Shown: piece by piece, positions 1 through 11,546 of the stretch
Layout of the letters: every line of letters starts with the position of its first letter
Numbering within the stretch: the stretch's first letter is position 1
DNA from: Oikopleura dioica
Taxonomy: Eukaryota; Chordata; Appendicularia; Copelata; Oikopleuridae
Length of the DNA: 64,000 nucleotides
Direction: 5' to 3'
NCBI GenBank assembly: GCA_907165135.1
Contig: OU015568.1
Location: forward strand, 6,394,501-6,458,500
Notes under the pieces: model-generated
Databases searched by the model: none
Told to the model about the DNA's origin: nothing
Seen by the model: the letters and a program-made list of their open reading frames with translations, nothing else
Program-made: the position numbers and the translations under genes

Positions 1-662
1 GCTTTCTTCCAGGTACTTTTTTTATAAGTGAGCAGCTTTTTCTATTCCTTCTTTTGTAGTACCGACTTTTTGGATTTGAAGTCCCGGAAGTAGTTAAATG
101 CAACCTCGATCCTTGCCCAAACTCTGTCGACTGCTACATCTCTAGGCCAAAAGAAAAACGAATCTTGTTGATCTTCATGTTTTGCATCTGCATTCTTTGC
201 ATCTTCCTGAATCTTTTGGAGATTGGAACATTCATTTCATACAGGTTCTCTCGCTCTATTGCCATCATAGAAGGTTGACGAGTTTTTTTAGCGTGGAAAG
301 ATATCTGGATGCGCGAAAAGAACTTCGAAAATCGGTGCGTGTGGCTGATTTCAACCCTGATAAAATTGTCCGGCGGTATTCTGTCGACCTTCTCAGGTAC
401 AGTAGCAAATCAAAGAAGTATTTATAATATTATCAGAGATGATGATGATCACAAAAGCAAGTCGAAAGATTTCGGAATCGGTGATGGCTCAAAGCAGCAT
501 AAAATGTACGCTAAATCGTTTCTTCACCCTGATGGTCCTACTGTAAGAAATCCATATTACAAGTTATTCATTAATGATCTTGCTGTTCAGAACCATCAAG
601 AGTCTGAAGAAGAAGAATATCGAAGGCGCATTGATCTCGTCCATTCCGACAATTATATTTAG
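1..662 (+). CDS. Connexin (gap junction protein), 3' part
   Basis: Partial gene, cut by the left edge. Connexins have four membrane helices; six form a hemichannel and two hemichannels join cells. Exons 1-12, 60-244, 292-396 and 437-662 splice with introns of 47, 47 and 40 nt. The second exon holds the second extracellular loop with the hallmark cysteines (CNLDPCPNSVDC, then YISRPKEK) followed by the fourth membrane helix (ILLIFMFCICILCIFLNLL). The cytoplasmic tail of about 125 residues is charged, with an acidic stretch near residue 450 nt, and ends DNYI. The E2 loop motif is diagnostic for connexins and is not found in innexins or pannexins. The paralogue cannot be named from this fragment. 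The stop is TAG at 660-662. Confidence 0.93.
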
Positions 663-910
663 CATTTTACTGTTCACAACATTTCTTTAATATATCTTTT
701 ATTGAACATTTATAATCTTGCTCCAACATACCGTGGGTTATTTACGGCCTCCATGCTTAGGCGAAATAAAATGATGCCCGAGTGATAGGAACAATAATTT
801 TCAAATTATTTATGACCCTTTTTCGAGCGAGTTTTCCGCGCCGATCCATAAAATGACATTCCCGTCCAGTGTCCAATTAATTGAAATCGAGGAAAAAGCT
901 ACAATTGCGA

Positions 911-3135
911 ATGAAGATAGAGATTGCGAATTTGGCGGCGTTGGCGCTCGCCTCGACCGAATGCCAGAAGAATTGGGAGAATACAGTGAACGAGTTGCTT
1001 CAGGACTCGAGGCAGCTGACGAGTTCTGTCGAAGCGGCGATGATTGATGGGATGAGTGGGAATTACGTCGCTAGAATCACCAGTTCTATGGCGGCGGTGG
1101 AGGAGAATATAAAGAACTGCCCGGAACTAGAATCTCTCTTGCCGAAAATAACAAGAATTGACAACACAATGAACTACTGTGCACCAGAGAGTATTCACGA
1201 TTCGATGAAATTGTCGCGAGAAAATATCGTTCGGCAACAAGGAAGAGTACCAAAAATTCATAATTCGGTAATCATCGGGATATTTTTATTGACTCACTAA
1301 AAGACCAAACCGATGAGCTCATCGGAAAGTACGAAAAAGCAATGGATACCCTCGATGACCTCAACCAAAAGTTATGGCACGAACTCTATCCGGCCGTGCC
1401 CGTCTCAGCTGCATCATTAATCGAACAGGTAAGTTCGGAAAATCATCATCATTCTTCCTTCATTTCCATTCCAAGAGCGAAGACTTGCTTGCTCAAATGC
1501 GAAAAGTTGTCGAGATCGACTCGAGACAAGCGCTTGATATTTCGCGCATAATAAGAAACGATGCAGAAGGAAAACTGAAAGAAGCGGAAGATGATTACAC
1601 TAGAATCAGTCATCAAGTGGACATTCTCATCTACGAAATCGAACCGGTTCTTGAACTCATCGCTGTCCAGGGATTCAATAAGCTTCTTTGCGGCGGAGGT
1701 ACCAGGAGTCCTCGCCCCTTGATATCATCAAACCGGTAATTCTAGATGCGAGAGAAGGCACTTGTGATGAAAAATGCGGTGGTGTTCTTTGCTCGCACTG
1801 TGGCGGACCTGGATGTGGTGGAGCAATCGACGATGCTGGGATCTCATCGGAAGCTGTTGATGATGTGGCTAGTCTTTTGGAGGATTTGATCAACAGGTCT
1901 CGAATTTTATTAAAGAAGGTAAGACAAAATCATTAGCATAATCATTTCATAATTTTGATAAGATAAAAGAAGGAAACTGGATCGAAGAGTCGAAATCGGC
2001 AAAGGTCGTTGCTGAACAACGCCTGGCGCAGGTAAAGTTAGAAAATAAGGAATCATGATCCAACAGTCAAAAGGCGGAAAGTAGAATGGAAGACATTTTC
2101 GACTGGATTCAAAGCTTCATTGATATGCTCAAGCTCTTCAACAGAGTAATCGAAAATGACAACAGCCCCGGAAGCCACCTGAAGATCCTGAACGAAATTC
2201 TCACGACACAGCTTCCTTTTGTGTAAGCTCTGAGAAATGCTTTCGAATATTACTTTTTTCTAGCGATCCATCCATCTGTCGTGAGCTCGAGCGGCTAAAT
2301 TTTGGGGGAGAAAAGCCCTTCAAAAAGCCGCGAGCGGGCGAATACGCCAGTGATGCATTCTATACTGCAGCGAAAGCGGCAAAATTGAAGTTCGCAACCG
2401 AAGGTTTGAGAAAACAGCTTAATGAAATTTACGAGCGCGTGATGATGCTGAACAGGATCTCCACCGGTGCAGCTGGAGGCGACTCTGATGACCCAGAGGT
2501 GTGTTCAACTCATTGTTTTAGCAATTGAACTCAATGAAAATACTCAGATTCAACGATTGAAGGATCAAATCCAAGACGACCTGGCATACCTTGAAGAGCT
2601 CATTCGCCTCTATCCCCAAGAAACATTGACGAAGAAGCAATACGAAATCCTCAGTGAAATCATAAACGAAATCAACAACGACATCATCATGGCTGAGACT
2701 CTCGCCGCCGATGCTGCTCTAGAAATGGAACCTGTCAAGACGGAATTTGATGAAATAATGGCAAGAGAGACAGAAGTCGTGGGCTTTGTTGATGATACCT
2801 TGGAAATCAAGGGGTAAGCCCGACCAAAAAAAATGAATTTTTTAACTCAAATTTCAGAATCGTCGACTCTCTTGAAAATTTCCAAGAAGGATTCAACAAC
2901 TTGACCAGAGAGATAGAAGCATACACCCAACAAGTCGAAGGTAACGCACCCCCTCTCTTGCCGACTCTTAATTTTTCAAGACTTGAGGAACGAGCTAAAC
3001 ATCAAGCGGCAAAGCTATGAAGAGGAGCTTGCCGAAGTCAAAACTCTTACTTTACAAATGGTAGCGATTCGCAAAGAAATTCACGAATACCATACGAAGA
3101 AGGATCCTCGCTCAAAATGTAAAGACTTCCGATAA
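911..3135 (+). CDS. Laminin beta-like chain, coiled-coil half only
   Basis: Ten exons (911-1241, 1304-1428, 1476-1698, 1746-1918, 1963-2031, 2074-2222, 2264-2498, 2548-2813, 2858-2940, 2981-3135) give 602 residues. Nearly all is heptad-rich coiled coil. Near residue 235-270 it is interrupted by a cysteine/glycine knob (CDEKCGGVLCSHC, then GGPGCGGA), the pattern of the laminin beta 'L-beta' module between domains II and I. A cysteine six codons before the stop (SKCKDFR) fits the C-terminal beta-gamma disulphide. The first residues (ECQKNWENTVNELL) resemble the point where the last laminin EGF repeat of normal chains passes into the coiled coil, and are preceded by a short hydrophobic stretch (LAALALAS) that could be a signal peptide. 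The LN and LE domains are absent: only 248 bp separate it from the connexin gene. The first intron appears to use a GA donor. Confidence 0.75.
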
Positions 3136-5824
3136 ACTTCCGAACTGTAAAATAAACTACTCCACATCTGACTGATTTTTTTAATGAGAAATATAAACAA
3201 AAAAGATCTAAGCTGCGAAAATCTGCTCGCCATAAAATGCATCGATTCCCAGAAAATCCCAAAATTCGATCGATGAAACCCTTTTCAGAAAATTTTTCGC
3301 TGTTTTTCCGCGAAATTCCTCCGTTACGCTTAAAAAAGCGCAAAAAAACGCGACCACAAGAAGAATGGATGACTGTTTGGGGTTGAACCCTAATCTTTGA
3401 TCTCACAGCGCGTTATTTAGGTACTTGAAAATGTCCCTTGTGTTTTCATATTTTAGCCTGTGTGGGAGACGAAATGTCGGCGGACATGCAAGTGCTTTTG
3501 AATACAGCGCGAAATTTTCGACTTTGACCATTTGAATTTCTAATTGTCAAGGGCGCGGTGTGAACAAAGAAGAGGGTTGAAATATTTATGATAAAGGGAG
3601 CGAAGCCTTATTTGCCTAAATAACACGACTAGCTGGTATTTACACTTATATGGGGGCTATCGTGGCTCTCACGATTATCACCGTCAGGGTCACTGGCCTA
3701 ATTAGGGGGTCATTACATAGCTACAGGGTCACACGAGCGAGCGAATACTGAGAATTCAAACAAAACAGCATCTTAGCAAACAGCGGGGAGGCCGTTTATT
3801 TCGCCGAAGAGGGGCCAGAAGGTGAAAATCTGATCATCCAAGTGGGGGGCACTTGAGTCTCGAGCGATCTTTATCATCCTCTGAGCCCCTCTGTGCCGTT
3901 GAACACACAGCGGCTAGGGCGGGCCGTTGACCGTAAACGAGGACGAGGAGGCTTTTGCTTAGTGAAATCACCCTCCCATGCAAAAGCACCATGCTCAAGC
4001 TCTTGTTTCCACTTGTCGCAGTATTGTAATCAGGCGCCTCAAATGCTCAAAATGGAATTTCAATTCCTGCTCCCAGGGATCAAATCTTGGTTTTCACGGT
4101 CAATGGATTGCGGAAGTCCATTTCAAAGACGGACGCAAGGTCAAGGAAAACGGACAGTCGTGACAAACGATTCAGGTCACGTGGGACAGACGAGACAATG
4201 AGTATGGAACAAATCGAATTCGTTTGATCCCGCCGCGGCTAAGCGGTCTTGATGTGCCGAGCAATAATTAGTAAAAACTGCGCGCGCAGCAGGGTACGAA
4301 AGTGCCCTAAATCAGTCAATACAGTCAGGGCTCAGCCTTCTTTATAATTCCCAGACGCCGAAAAATTTCTGATTTGATGGGTTGGAGAAACCTCCTGCTG
4401 GGATTCGTTAATTCGAGAAACGGAAAAAATCATAAATCAGTCTTTTTTCATCAAAACGAAAGAAGGAAGTTTAAGGCTGAGGATATCCGATCTGGGTGCG
4501 GCGGGTGGATAATCGATGGGTATCCTCTTGTGATGGGCCCCTTGAATATCGTTTCCGGCTGCCCCCGTGACTGATTGACCAGAACCTCTCAACGTCTCTC
4601 TTGCATAATGCACAAAACAGAAAATACGGCCTGATGACCCGGATGTACTAAGTAGCGCGTACTTTGTTTCACCAGGCTAATAGTAAGATGGTCTAAATCC
4701 CTCCTCGCCTTTTCCCAGCCGTTTCCAAAGCGGAAACTGCCGTCTGGGGTCATCCCTTATTGTGTGGATACCCTCTCGGGATTATTATTCGATAAACCCT
4801 TCACCAGTCGCCCGAGTACACAAAAAACTCAAATAATAATCCTCAGATCCTGCCGACTACAGACTGGCGCCCAGACAAATAATTCTACACTACTCAGAAA
4901 TAAAACAATTTAGGCCCCGATCGGAATAATTTACAACCCTGCTTGAGACCGAGCAATTTCGAGGCCACGTTTGACGAGTTTGGTGACGATTTGTGACTGA
5001 TTCATTTTGATAAAAAGCGATCCTCGCCGGAAATGGGGCGCATCGTAAATCCGGAAAGAAAAAGCGGTGCTTATCGAGCCCACGGGATGAGGAAATCGCC
5101 AACAGTGGATGGACCGGGCCAGATAAGCTTAAGGGCTTCCCTGCGATTCCCGATTGTTGCGTTTGATCATCAGTTTTGCAAGCACTTCCGAAAAGCCCTG
5201 GGAGATAGCAAAATTCTAGCGCAAGAATGTTGCGTGACATAACTTTTTCTTTGAAAATCCAACTGATGTCGCCGTTTTTACCAAATAAATGGTCATAACA
5301 TGCAAATGGGTTGAATTTGGATTGAAACTTTGAAAGCCTAATTTTCCCAGCAGCTGATCTTGTTCCTGCCCCAGCTTATGGAGCCACACTAAAGTGCTCC
5401 AATATTCATTCGCGTCTTTGTTTCATCCCCTCTTGATTTTTATTCACCGGCGTGATTCCCTGGTGGGCTCAGTGTCTCCACATCAAAGCGCGGATTTAGA
5501 TATTTCAAATCGCTCCTTATGCGATTCGCGCGATATTCCAGCAGGTACCCACGTCATCATCGAGTCCTAATCCTCAAAAGAATGATTTCGACCACCGAGG
5601 GCTCAATTAGGGATTTGCGAGATTTGGGGCGGCCCATCCTCACAATCACAGAAGGGCTTTATCGAGTGTATGGGGCTGGGAATCGGAGATTTTCAAAACT
5701 TTACCCTCGCAAATTTCAAACACTATCGGAGAGATGAAATTTGACAGGTTGGTATTTACTCGATTAGGAGGATTAAGAACGTTCAGTTTCCGATCCATGA
5801 GAAAACTGAGGCTCCGATTGGCAT
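3136..5824. other. Gene-free stretch
   Basis: No reading frame here has gene-like composition or flanking splice signals; open frames are under 120 codons and do not join. The sequence is of mixed composition with several short G- or C-rich patches. It may hold regulatory DNA for the laminin-like gene or for something outside the window, but nothing specific can be shown. Confidence 0.5.
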
Positions 5825-5995
5825 CCTGTGCAGAAAACCTGAGTCAGGATTTGAAAGAGCTGAACTCGAAAGTATGGTAAAGACATTCAGATGGCAATTC
5901 TGACAAAGCCGCTTCGCGGCTTCGGTTTAAAAAAAGCCGCTGCGCGGCTTTTCAGTTCGGCTCTTCCAAATCCTGACTCAGCTTTTCTGCACCCT
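5825..5995. repeat. AP-1 hairpin element, copy A
   Basis: Inverted repeat. The left arm begins CCTGTGCAGAAAACCTGAG and the right arm is its complement ending near 5995 (CTGACTCAGCTTTTCTGCA). The interior has two short palindromes of the form AAGCCGCNNCGCGGCTT. It belongs to the same family as the elements at 6871, 14222, 57752, 60710 and 61458. It has no coding capacity, so it looks like a MITE-type non-autonomous element or a structured repeat. Confidence 0.8.
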
Positions 5996-6870
5996 GAGCC
6001 CAGAGTTAGGGTGGGTTGTATTAAAAGATCGAGCTATACAAACAAAAAAAGGATAGTTTACCATACAAAGATCTCCATCGAGTTGATATTTACCCAACTT
6101 TTTTCCGCGAAAAAAAAATCGGAAATTCAACAAAAGCGGAAATTCTGAATTTGTTTTGCGCGAGCACTCACTTGTGTACTCTGAAAAGAGGTTTTGGAAG
6201 GCAGGGACCGAGCGGCAAATTGAAACTCGCTGAGCAAAGCATTTCCGTTTTCTGGGAACGTCGACAAACCACATTTTCCGGTGCGCTCGCCTCACACGAG
6301 CCGCTCTTCTTCCCAAGCTCCTCTGAGCGGCTCCGGCTGTTTAGGCTTTGGCGACATTCAAAAGGAGCCGTAAACAATGTTAGAAGGCGTCGAATGTCCC
6401 CAAACATGGCCACAGAAGCATGCTCGAGTACATACACCCTTAGTATGCCTTCTTTTTCAAATTCCAACATTCGAATTTCGAAAAAAGGAATAATCCTCAC
6501 CAAGCACCAAAATATGCACAAGTTCCCATGGTCGCCATTTTCGCATTTTTCGAGGCGCTCGAATTTGGATTTTCTGGGGAGGATTACACCTCCCAGTTCC
6601 GCGAAATACACGCGATAGTTATGTTTATAAAATTTTAAAATATTCGCGACGTTGAACCCTCCAAGCCAAAATAAACGGCCTAAATGGCTAAATAGGCGGC
6701 GCGGAGTGGTCGATAATTGGCAGCTTTGGCGGAAATCGACCAGCTAACCGGAAATATTGGCGCTTATCCACAAATAATACGCAAGAAATTAAATATTCGA
6801 TATTGTAAACAGCTGAGCTAATTAATCATTTTCTCAAGTGAAACTAATCGAATTTCAGCAATTTCTAAGT
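5996..6870. other. Gene-free stretch between two hairpin elements
   Basis: Two overlapping frames of about 150 codons, one on each strand at 6151-6618, are mutual antisense and show no family signature or splice structure. I see no gene here. Confidence 0.45.
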
Positions 6871-7099
6871 ATCGAGTTGATTTTTTTTCCTGAACTGGGG
6901 GCAAAAACCTGTGTAGAAAACCTGAGTCAGGGTCTAAACAATCTTTAATGAAAAGCTGGTTTTTTTTGCGCTATTTTGCGGCTTTGTCGAAAAAAAAGCC
7001 GCTACGCGGCTTTTCATTAGGGATCTTTCTTTTCAGACCCTGACTCAGGTTTCCTACACAGGTTTTTGCCCCCAGCTCAGGAAAAAAAATCAACTCGAT
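6871..7099. repeat. AP-1 hairpin element, copy B (longest)
   Basis: Nearly perfect inverted repeat with arms of about 75 bp, from ATCGAGTTGATTTTTTTTCC at 6871 to its complement ending at 7099. Each arm contains the family core, AACCTGTGTAGAAAACC followed by TGAGTCAGGGTCT. The centre holds the palindrome AAAGCCGCTACGCGGCTTT. The arms extend further out than in other copies (GGGGGCAAAAACCTG), so this may be the most complete family member or may have recently been repaired into symmetry. Confidence 0.88.
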
Positions 7100-10000
7100 C
7101 CTTAAATTTTAGATATAAATAGATTTGACAGTCGTTTACTCGAAGAAACGCATTCCCATGGGAATCGATCAAGTTCTAGAGCTGTCAGTAGGAGTAGTAG
7201 CATCTCCCGGAGCGCATCGAACACCTGGGTCACCTTTGCCAGTGCGTTGCATCGACCTGCATTTTTTCGATTTTGAAAATTAGGGTCAGTTTGTGCTCTA
7301 ACGCTTAGGTTTGTTGTTTGTGGCCTTTACGGGGCGCAGGTGGCAGACTGGCTCCGCCACCGCAAATGGTCTTTTACGGAACTTGCGCCAGTTTCCGACT
7401 TCATTTCCGGCGCTCACCCGTTTCTGATCCGCCCCAATTTTCAACACATAACACCCTTTTTTCATATCGCTTCCCAAAAATTCGATTATCAAAAATTTCA
7501 AAACCGCTGGAGGAGAAAATTTTATCACAACTAGAAATTGCCACGCGATTTTAATCACATGCAGAAAATGGCTCAAATGGTGGCCTATCTGTGTGAAAAA
7601 TGAAAAATGCTTGAATCAGCGCCAAATATCGTTATCGTTAAAATGTTGATTTTACACTGACAATTACGTAGGAAATTTTATAGTGCAACAACAGGTGCAT
7701 AGTTTTTTATGGGAAGATAAGGAAAATCCTTCTTTTCGGCTAAACCGTTGGTTTTCCAATAACCAGGCCTTCTGGCCGAATAACTGCTACAGGATTAGAC
7801 AGACTGGTAGGTGTTTGAGTCTGTCCAAAAATTGGAGGCAGCTGTCAACCCTCTCCCCAGACTCCAGAAAATGGATTAGCTGCACACGCGCTGCATGCGC
7901 CCCCTTAAGCACTTCAGTATTGACTTTCCAATACTGTAAATTGGATTCCGGTACCAACGGAAACTGGATCTATCCAAGCCCCTTGGCATTCGATTTTCAA
8001 TTCGACCACTTGGACCTTTTTGATCTCAAGGAGCTGGATTCGTCAGTCTACGAGCTGTCTGGTAGACACAACAGTAGACAGCCGTTAAACTGTCGGATTA
8101 CTGTTGTCCGAAGGCGAGAAGAGTATTTGACAAGTCGACTTTGACTTTTTGACTCTTTTTGTTGGCGATTAAACTTTTTCGTTCTTTCGATATTTGTTTG
8201 GTGGCTCCACAATTTGGAAACCAAAAATTGCTGTTTGCCCCGGCCTCAGACAATGTGTCAATTGAGGGGTTTAGGAAAGAATGGAAGCATAGCATAACCA
8301 CTTATTAGCTGTTGCAATTATCGGCTAGCGTTTCCGCTTCCGAGTGTTTTCCCTCATGCCTATCAAAATTAAAATTAAAGCCACCAGGGCCTTTTGGCTC
8401 ATCAAAAAAGAGAGGCTCATGTATTTTAGGACAGTCTCTTTTTATTGAAAATCCTCAGTCAGGCTGAAAATAATGAGCTATAAATTTCACCTCCGATGCC
8501 AATATTTTTCCACGTGACAATCCCTAACACTCTTTCTCCTTTCTCCCTAAAATAGTAGCAAGTTCATAAATCCGCACCCAGATTTCCCAGTAAGCAATTA
8601 ATACCTGTGCAACTGTGCATATAAAACACGCAAACAAAGGGCAATTAAATCCGGCGAAAAATCCGTGGAACCCCCTCTGAAAACAGCTTGTTTCTAATTG
8701 TTTACTAAAGTACTAGCAGCCTTTGTTGAAAAGTTTTTATTGTCAAAAAATTTCAAATATTTTGTTGTTCGAGAAAAGTTTTAAGCGCACTCAGTGGCGA
8801 GTGCCAGCTGCTCAGAAGGGGTTGTTCTTTTCAGCAGCTGTGAATGCGAAACGAACGGGCTCAGGAATCTTTGCCAGTTATTTTTTTGGAACAATACTTT
8901 TTCTTGCATTTTTCAGTTTTGAATTTTCAGTGTTTCGATTTTGCGTCAATTTTTAATTTTTCAGTTGCCAAGCCGCAAAATCCTGAAGCGCCGGAGCAGG
9001 TGTTAATCCCGTTCGATCGAGCTCAAAGTCATACAGTAACACCTGCTCCTCGCGCCTGTAATTGCTGATTAGTGCACCTCGTGTTTAGTATCGACGCCTC
9101 CAATCTAGAGCCGTTAACGTTCTTTGATCCGATCTTTGCAAAGGGGCGTGCGCGAACATCTACTGACCTACTTGCTAAATGGCGGATTAGACATCAAATT
9201 TAAGATTTACAGGGATTAGATGCTTTTGATCCTCGAGCAGTCGTGTTTGATTTTTGCACCTGGAGTTGCCGAAAATAGGTTAATTTTGAACTGAATTAGG
9301 GAGGGGCTAAAAATAAACTTGATAAAGCTAGAAAATTAACCCCCCAATTACCTTTTGACCCTTTTAGACAGAAAAACCAATTTTTGGTCGGATTTCGAGG
9401 CATTTTCGGACAATTCTAACCCCTTTAGTTTTTGATAAACTTAACCCTTTCCAGCCAGAAAGACTTTGAAACCGTGGACGAAAGTTTAACCCTAAGCCTT
9501 CAATTAACCCTTTTAGACCAAAAGGTACATTTTGCTTGTTTTTCCAAAAGCCTGAAAGTGCACATTCTAATCCTATCGGCCAATCTAACGGGGTTAGTAC
9601 GGGCATTTCATCTAAATCTGTATTTATTTTCGAATCGGCCCAGTCCGAGAGCACAGGGAGCTAGGCACCAAAAAACCGGTCGGTCGCCAAAATAAACTTT
9701 GCCCTTTCAAATTTCTCCCCTTTTTTGCTTGAGCTTGCGCAAGAGCGCGTTTGTGGTTCCTCCGGGTTTCACCAAAGAGTGTTTCACCAAGCACGTGACC
9801 TCTTTGAGGACAAAAGGCGAGCTTATCCGGTAGTGAGCCACTGGTTTAGGGGTGAAGCGAGATTTTGAGGTCAGCGTCGGAAACCCACCCTTCCACTTCC
9901 GTTTTTGAAAATCGATTCCGAGAACTTCTCGGCTCAAGCTGATCCCGTGACACTGGCCGTGACCATAAAGGCATGATCGTCTAGGAGACAAACCGAGAAG

Positions 10001-11227
10001 CGGAACCGGAAAGCCCGCAACTTTCCGACATAATGACGAGCTTATCTTCCGCCGGGCGGATAGGCCCGTTGATGTTGCCCAGCTCGGTTTTAGAAATCAT
10101 CGTTACTTTTAGAAAAAAGCCCAGAAATCATCGTTTGACACATTTCGGTCACGTGAGCAGATCAAAGGCGAATAATTTTCACCACCGAAAAGAAGGGGGT
10201 GAAATAATTATATGGGTCCTTACCACCAAAAATGAGCAAGTACCGAACTTTGGCCAAATTCTTAGCAACATCCAATTGAGCTCTTCAAAAACGGCTCATC
10301 CCCCGGAATAAATATAATAAAAAGATTTGGGCGTGTGAAGCCCATATGCGTATTTATTCATTCAACAATCGTCAAAATCGTCCTGCGGATCCTTAAAAAT
10401 TGCATTTCCGGTTTGCCGAAATTCCGGAATGGAATTTCCAACTTTACTTTTTCAAATTCAATATTTATCGGCGACATTTGTTTGATCGAATGAGTTTGGT
10501 GGCAGTGGGAATGTGTCGTTCGGTGGGCACTGAGCCGACGGGTTAGTAGCATTACTTGAAAAATGCCTATTGCCCTACCTGCCCAAAAAGCTGGTTCAAA
10601 TCGCCCGCCAGGATCTTTGCGCACTTAGTGTGGTACGGCCGCTCTCTGGCGCCGCGGCGAGACCAAGCCAAACTAAGCACGTTAAGCCAATCGATAAGCG
10701 CCCTGGGACGCCTGTGGCCAATCTTGCCGAGCGTGGGCGGCAGCTGCGCGCAAAGTTTGAGCGCAACCCTGGCGCGCGAGATACCCCAGCACACATTTCA
10801 AAACCAGTGCCAACGAGCGGAAAGCCACAGAAACTCCAATTCACAATTTACAACCAACTTGTTTCATATTTTAACAGCTTTGGAAGATTTATAAAGAGAT
10901 TCCAGCAGAAGCCTTCAGAAATAAAGAACCAGAAAACACGGCCAGTCCACTAAAAATACTGTAAGTACTTTTAAAAAACTCAAAAAGTTAATATTTCCAA
11001 GTTGATCCTAGTCTAAATTTCTATAGGCCCACTTTAGTCTAATGCGAAATAAGGGTAGTCTTCCTTGATTTCACAGTCTCACATTCTGACCATTTTCAAA
11101 TGTTTTTTTTTAAATCAATGTTAGAAAAATTTTAATAGTAGTATTTAAACACTATAAAAGTTATACAAAATATAGTATCATAATTATATGGCCATATATA
11201 ATATCATGACTCATCGAAATCATCAGT
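7100..11227. other. 4.1-kb gene-free stretch
   Basis: No supported gene. Open frames of 60-150 codons occur (for example around 7683-8144 and 10555-10953) but start at non-ATG codons or overlap on both strands, and none shows a domain or conserved splice layout. A loose, degenerate repeat of TTAACCCTTTTAG-like units lies at about 9330-9520. Together with the flanking gaps this is the only large gene-poor block in the window. Confidence 0.45.
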
Positions 11228-11344
11228 GTCAGGATGGCCGAGCGGTCTAAGGCGCCAGACTCAAGCCCTATGCTTGCGCTGTATCAGCGTGCCGAGTGTT
11301 CTGGTCTCCGATTGGAGGCGTGGGTTCGAATCCCACTTCTGACA
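11228..11344 (+). tRNA. tRNA-Leu(CAA) with intron
   Basis: Complete eukaryotic tRNA-Leu gene. The acceptor stem GTCAGGA pairs with TTCTGAC near 11337-11343. A-box region GGCCGAGCGGTCTAAGG and B-box GGTTCGAATCC are intact. The anticodon CAA is at 11262-11264. The anticodon stem CCAGA/TCTGG is split by an intron of about 33 nt (11266-11298), placed one base 3' of the anticodon as in other metazoan tRNA-Leu(CAA) genes. The long variable arm (TCTCCGATTGGAGGC) is typical of leucine tRNAs. The 3' CCA is not encoded. A T-rich run (ATATTTTTT) follows at 11345 and can serve as the RNA polymerase III terminator. Confidence 0.95.
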
Positions 11345-11546
11345 CATATTTTTTCATCCCTTGATAAGTAACGAGTTCCTAGTCAAGTCATAAATTGGCC
11401 TTGACGGGCGAAACCAGGTCAAATGCTGCCTCACACGTGTTATAAATAGCTCCCCCGCTGGGTGACATTCAGGTCACCTGGCCTTGCGCCTTGGTCTTTA
11501 GCCTTTCTCGATTTTTAATTTATATTTAGCCGCAAATATTGCAAAT

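Noticed and set aside
2499-2521. 23-nt intron in the laminin-like gene
   Set aside because: Too short for splicing; using the next AG at 2547 gives a 49-nt intron in the correct frame.
7683-8144. 153-codon plus-strand open frame
   Set aside because: Begins at GTG, has no domain or splice context and contains short internal repeats; no support as a gene.
9330-9520. TTAACCC-like units, possible interstitial telomere repeat
   Set aside because: Units are spaced irregularly, mixed with TTTAG and differ from one another; not a telomeric tract.
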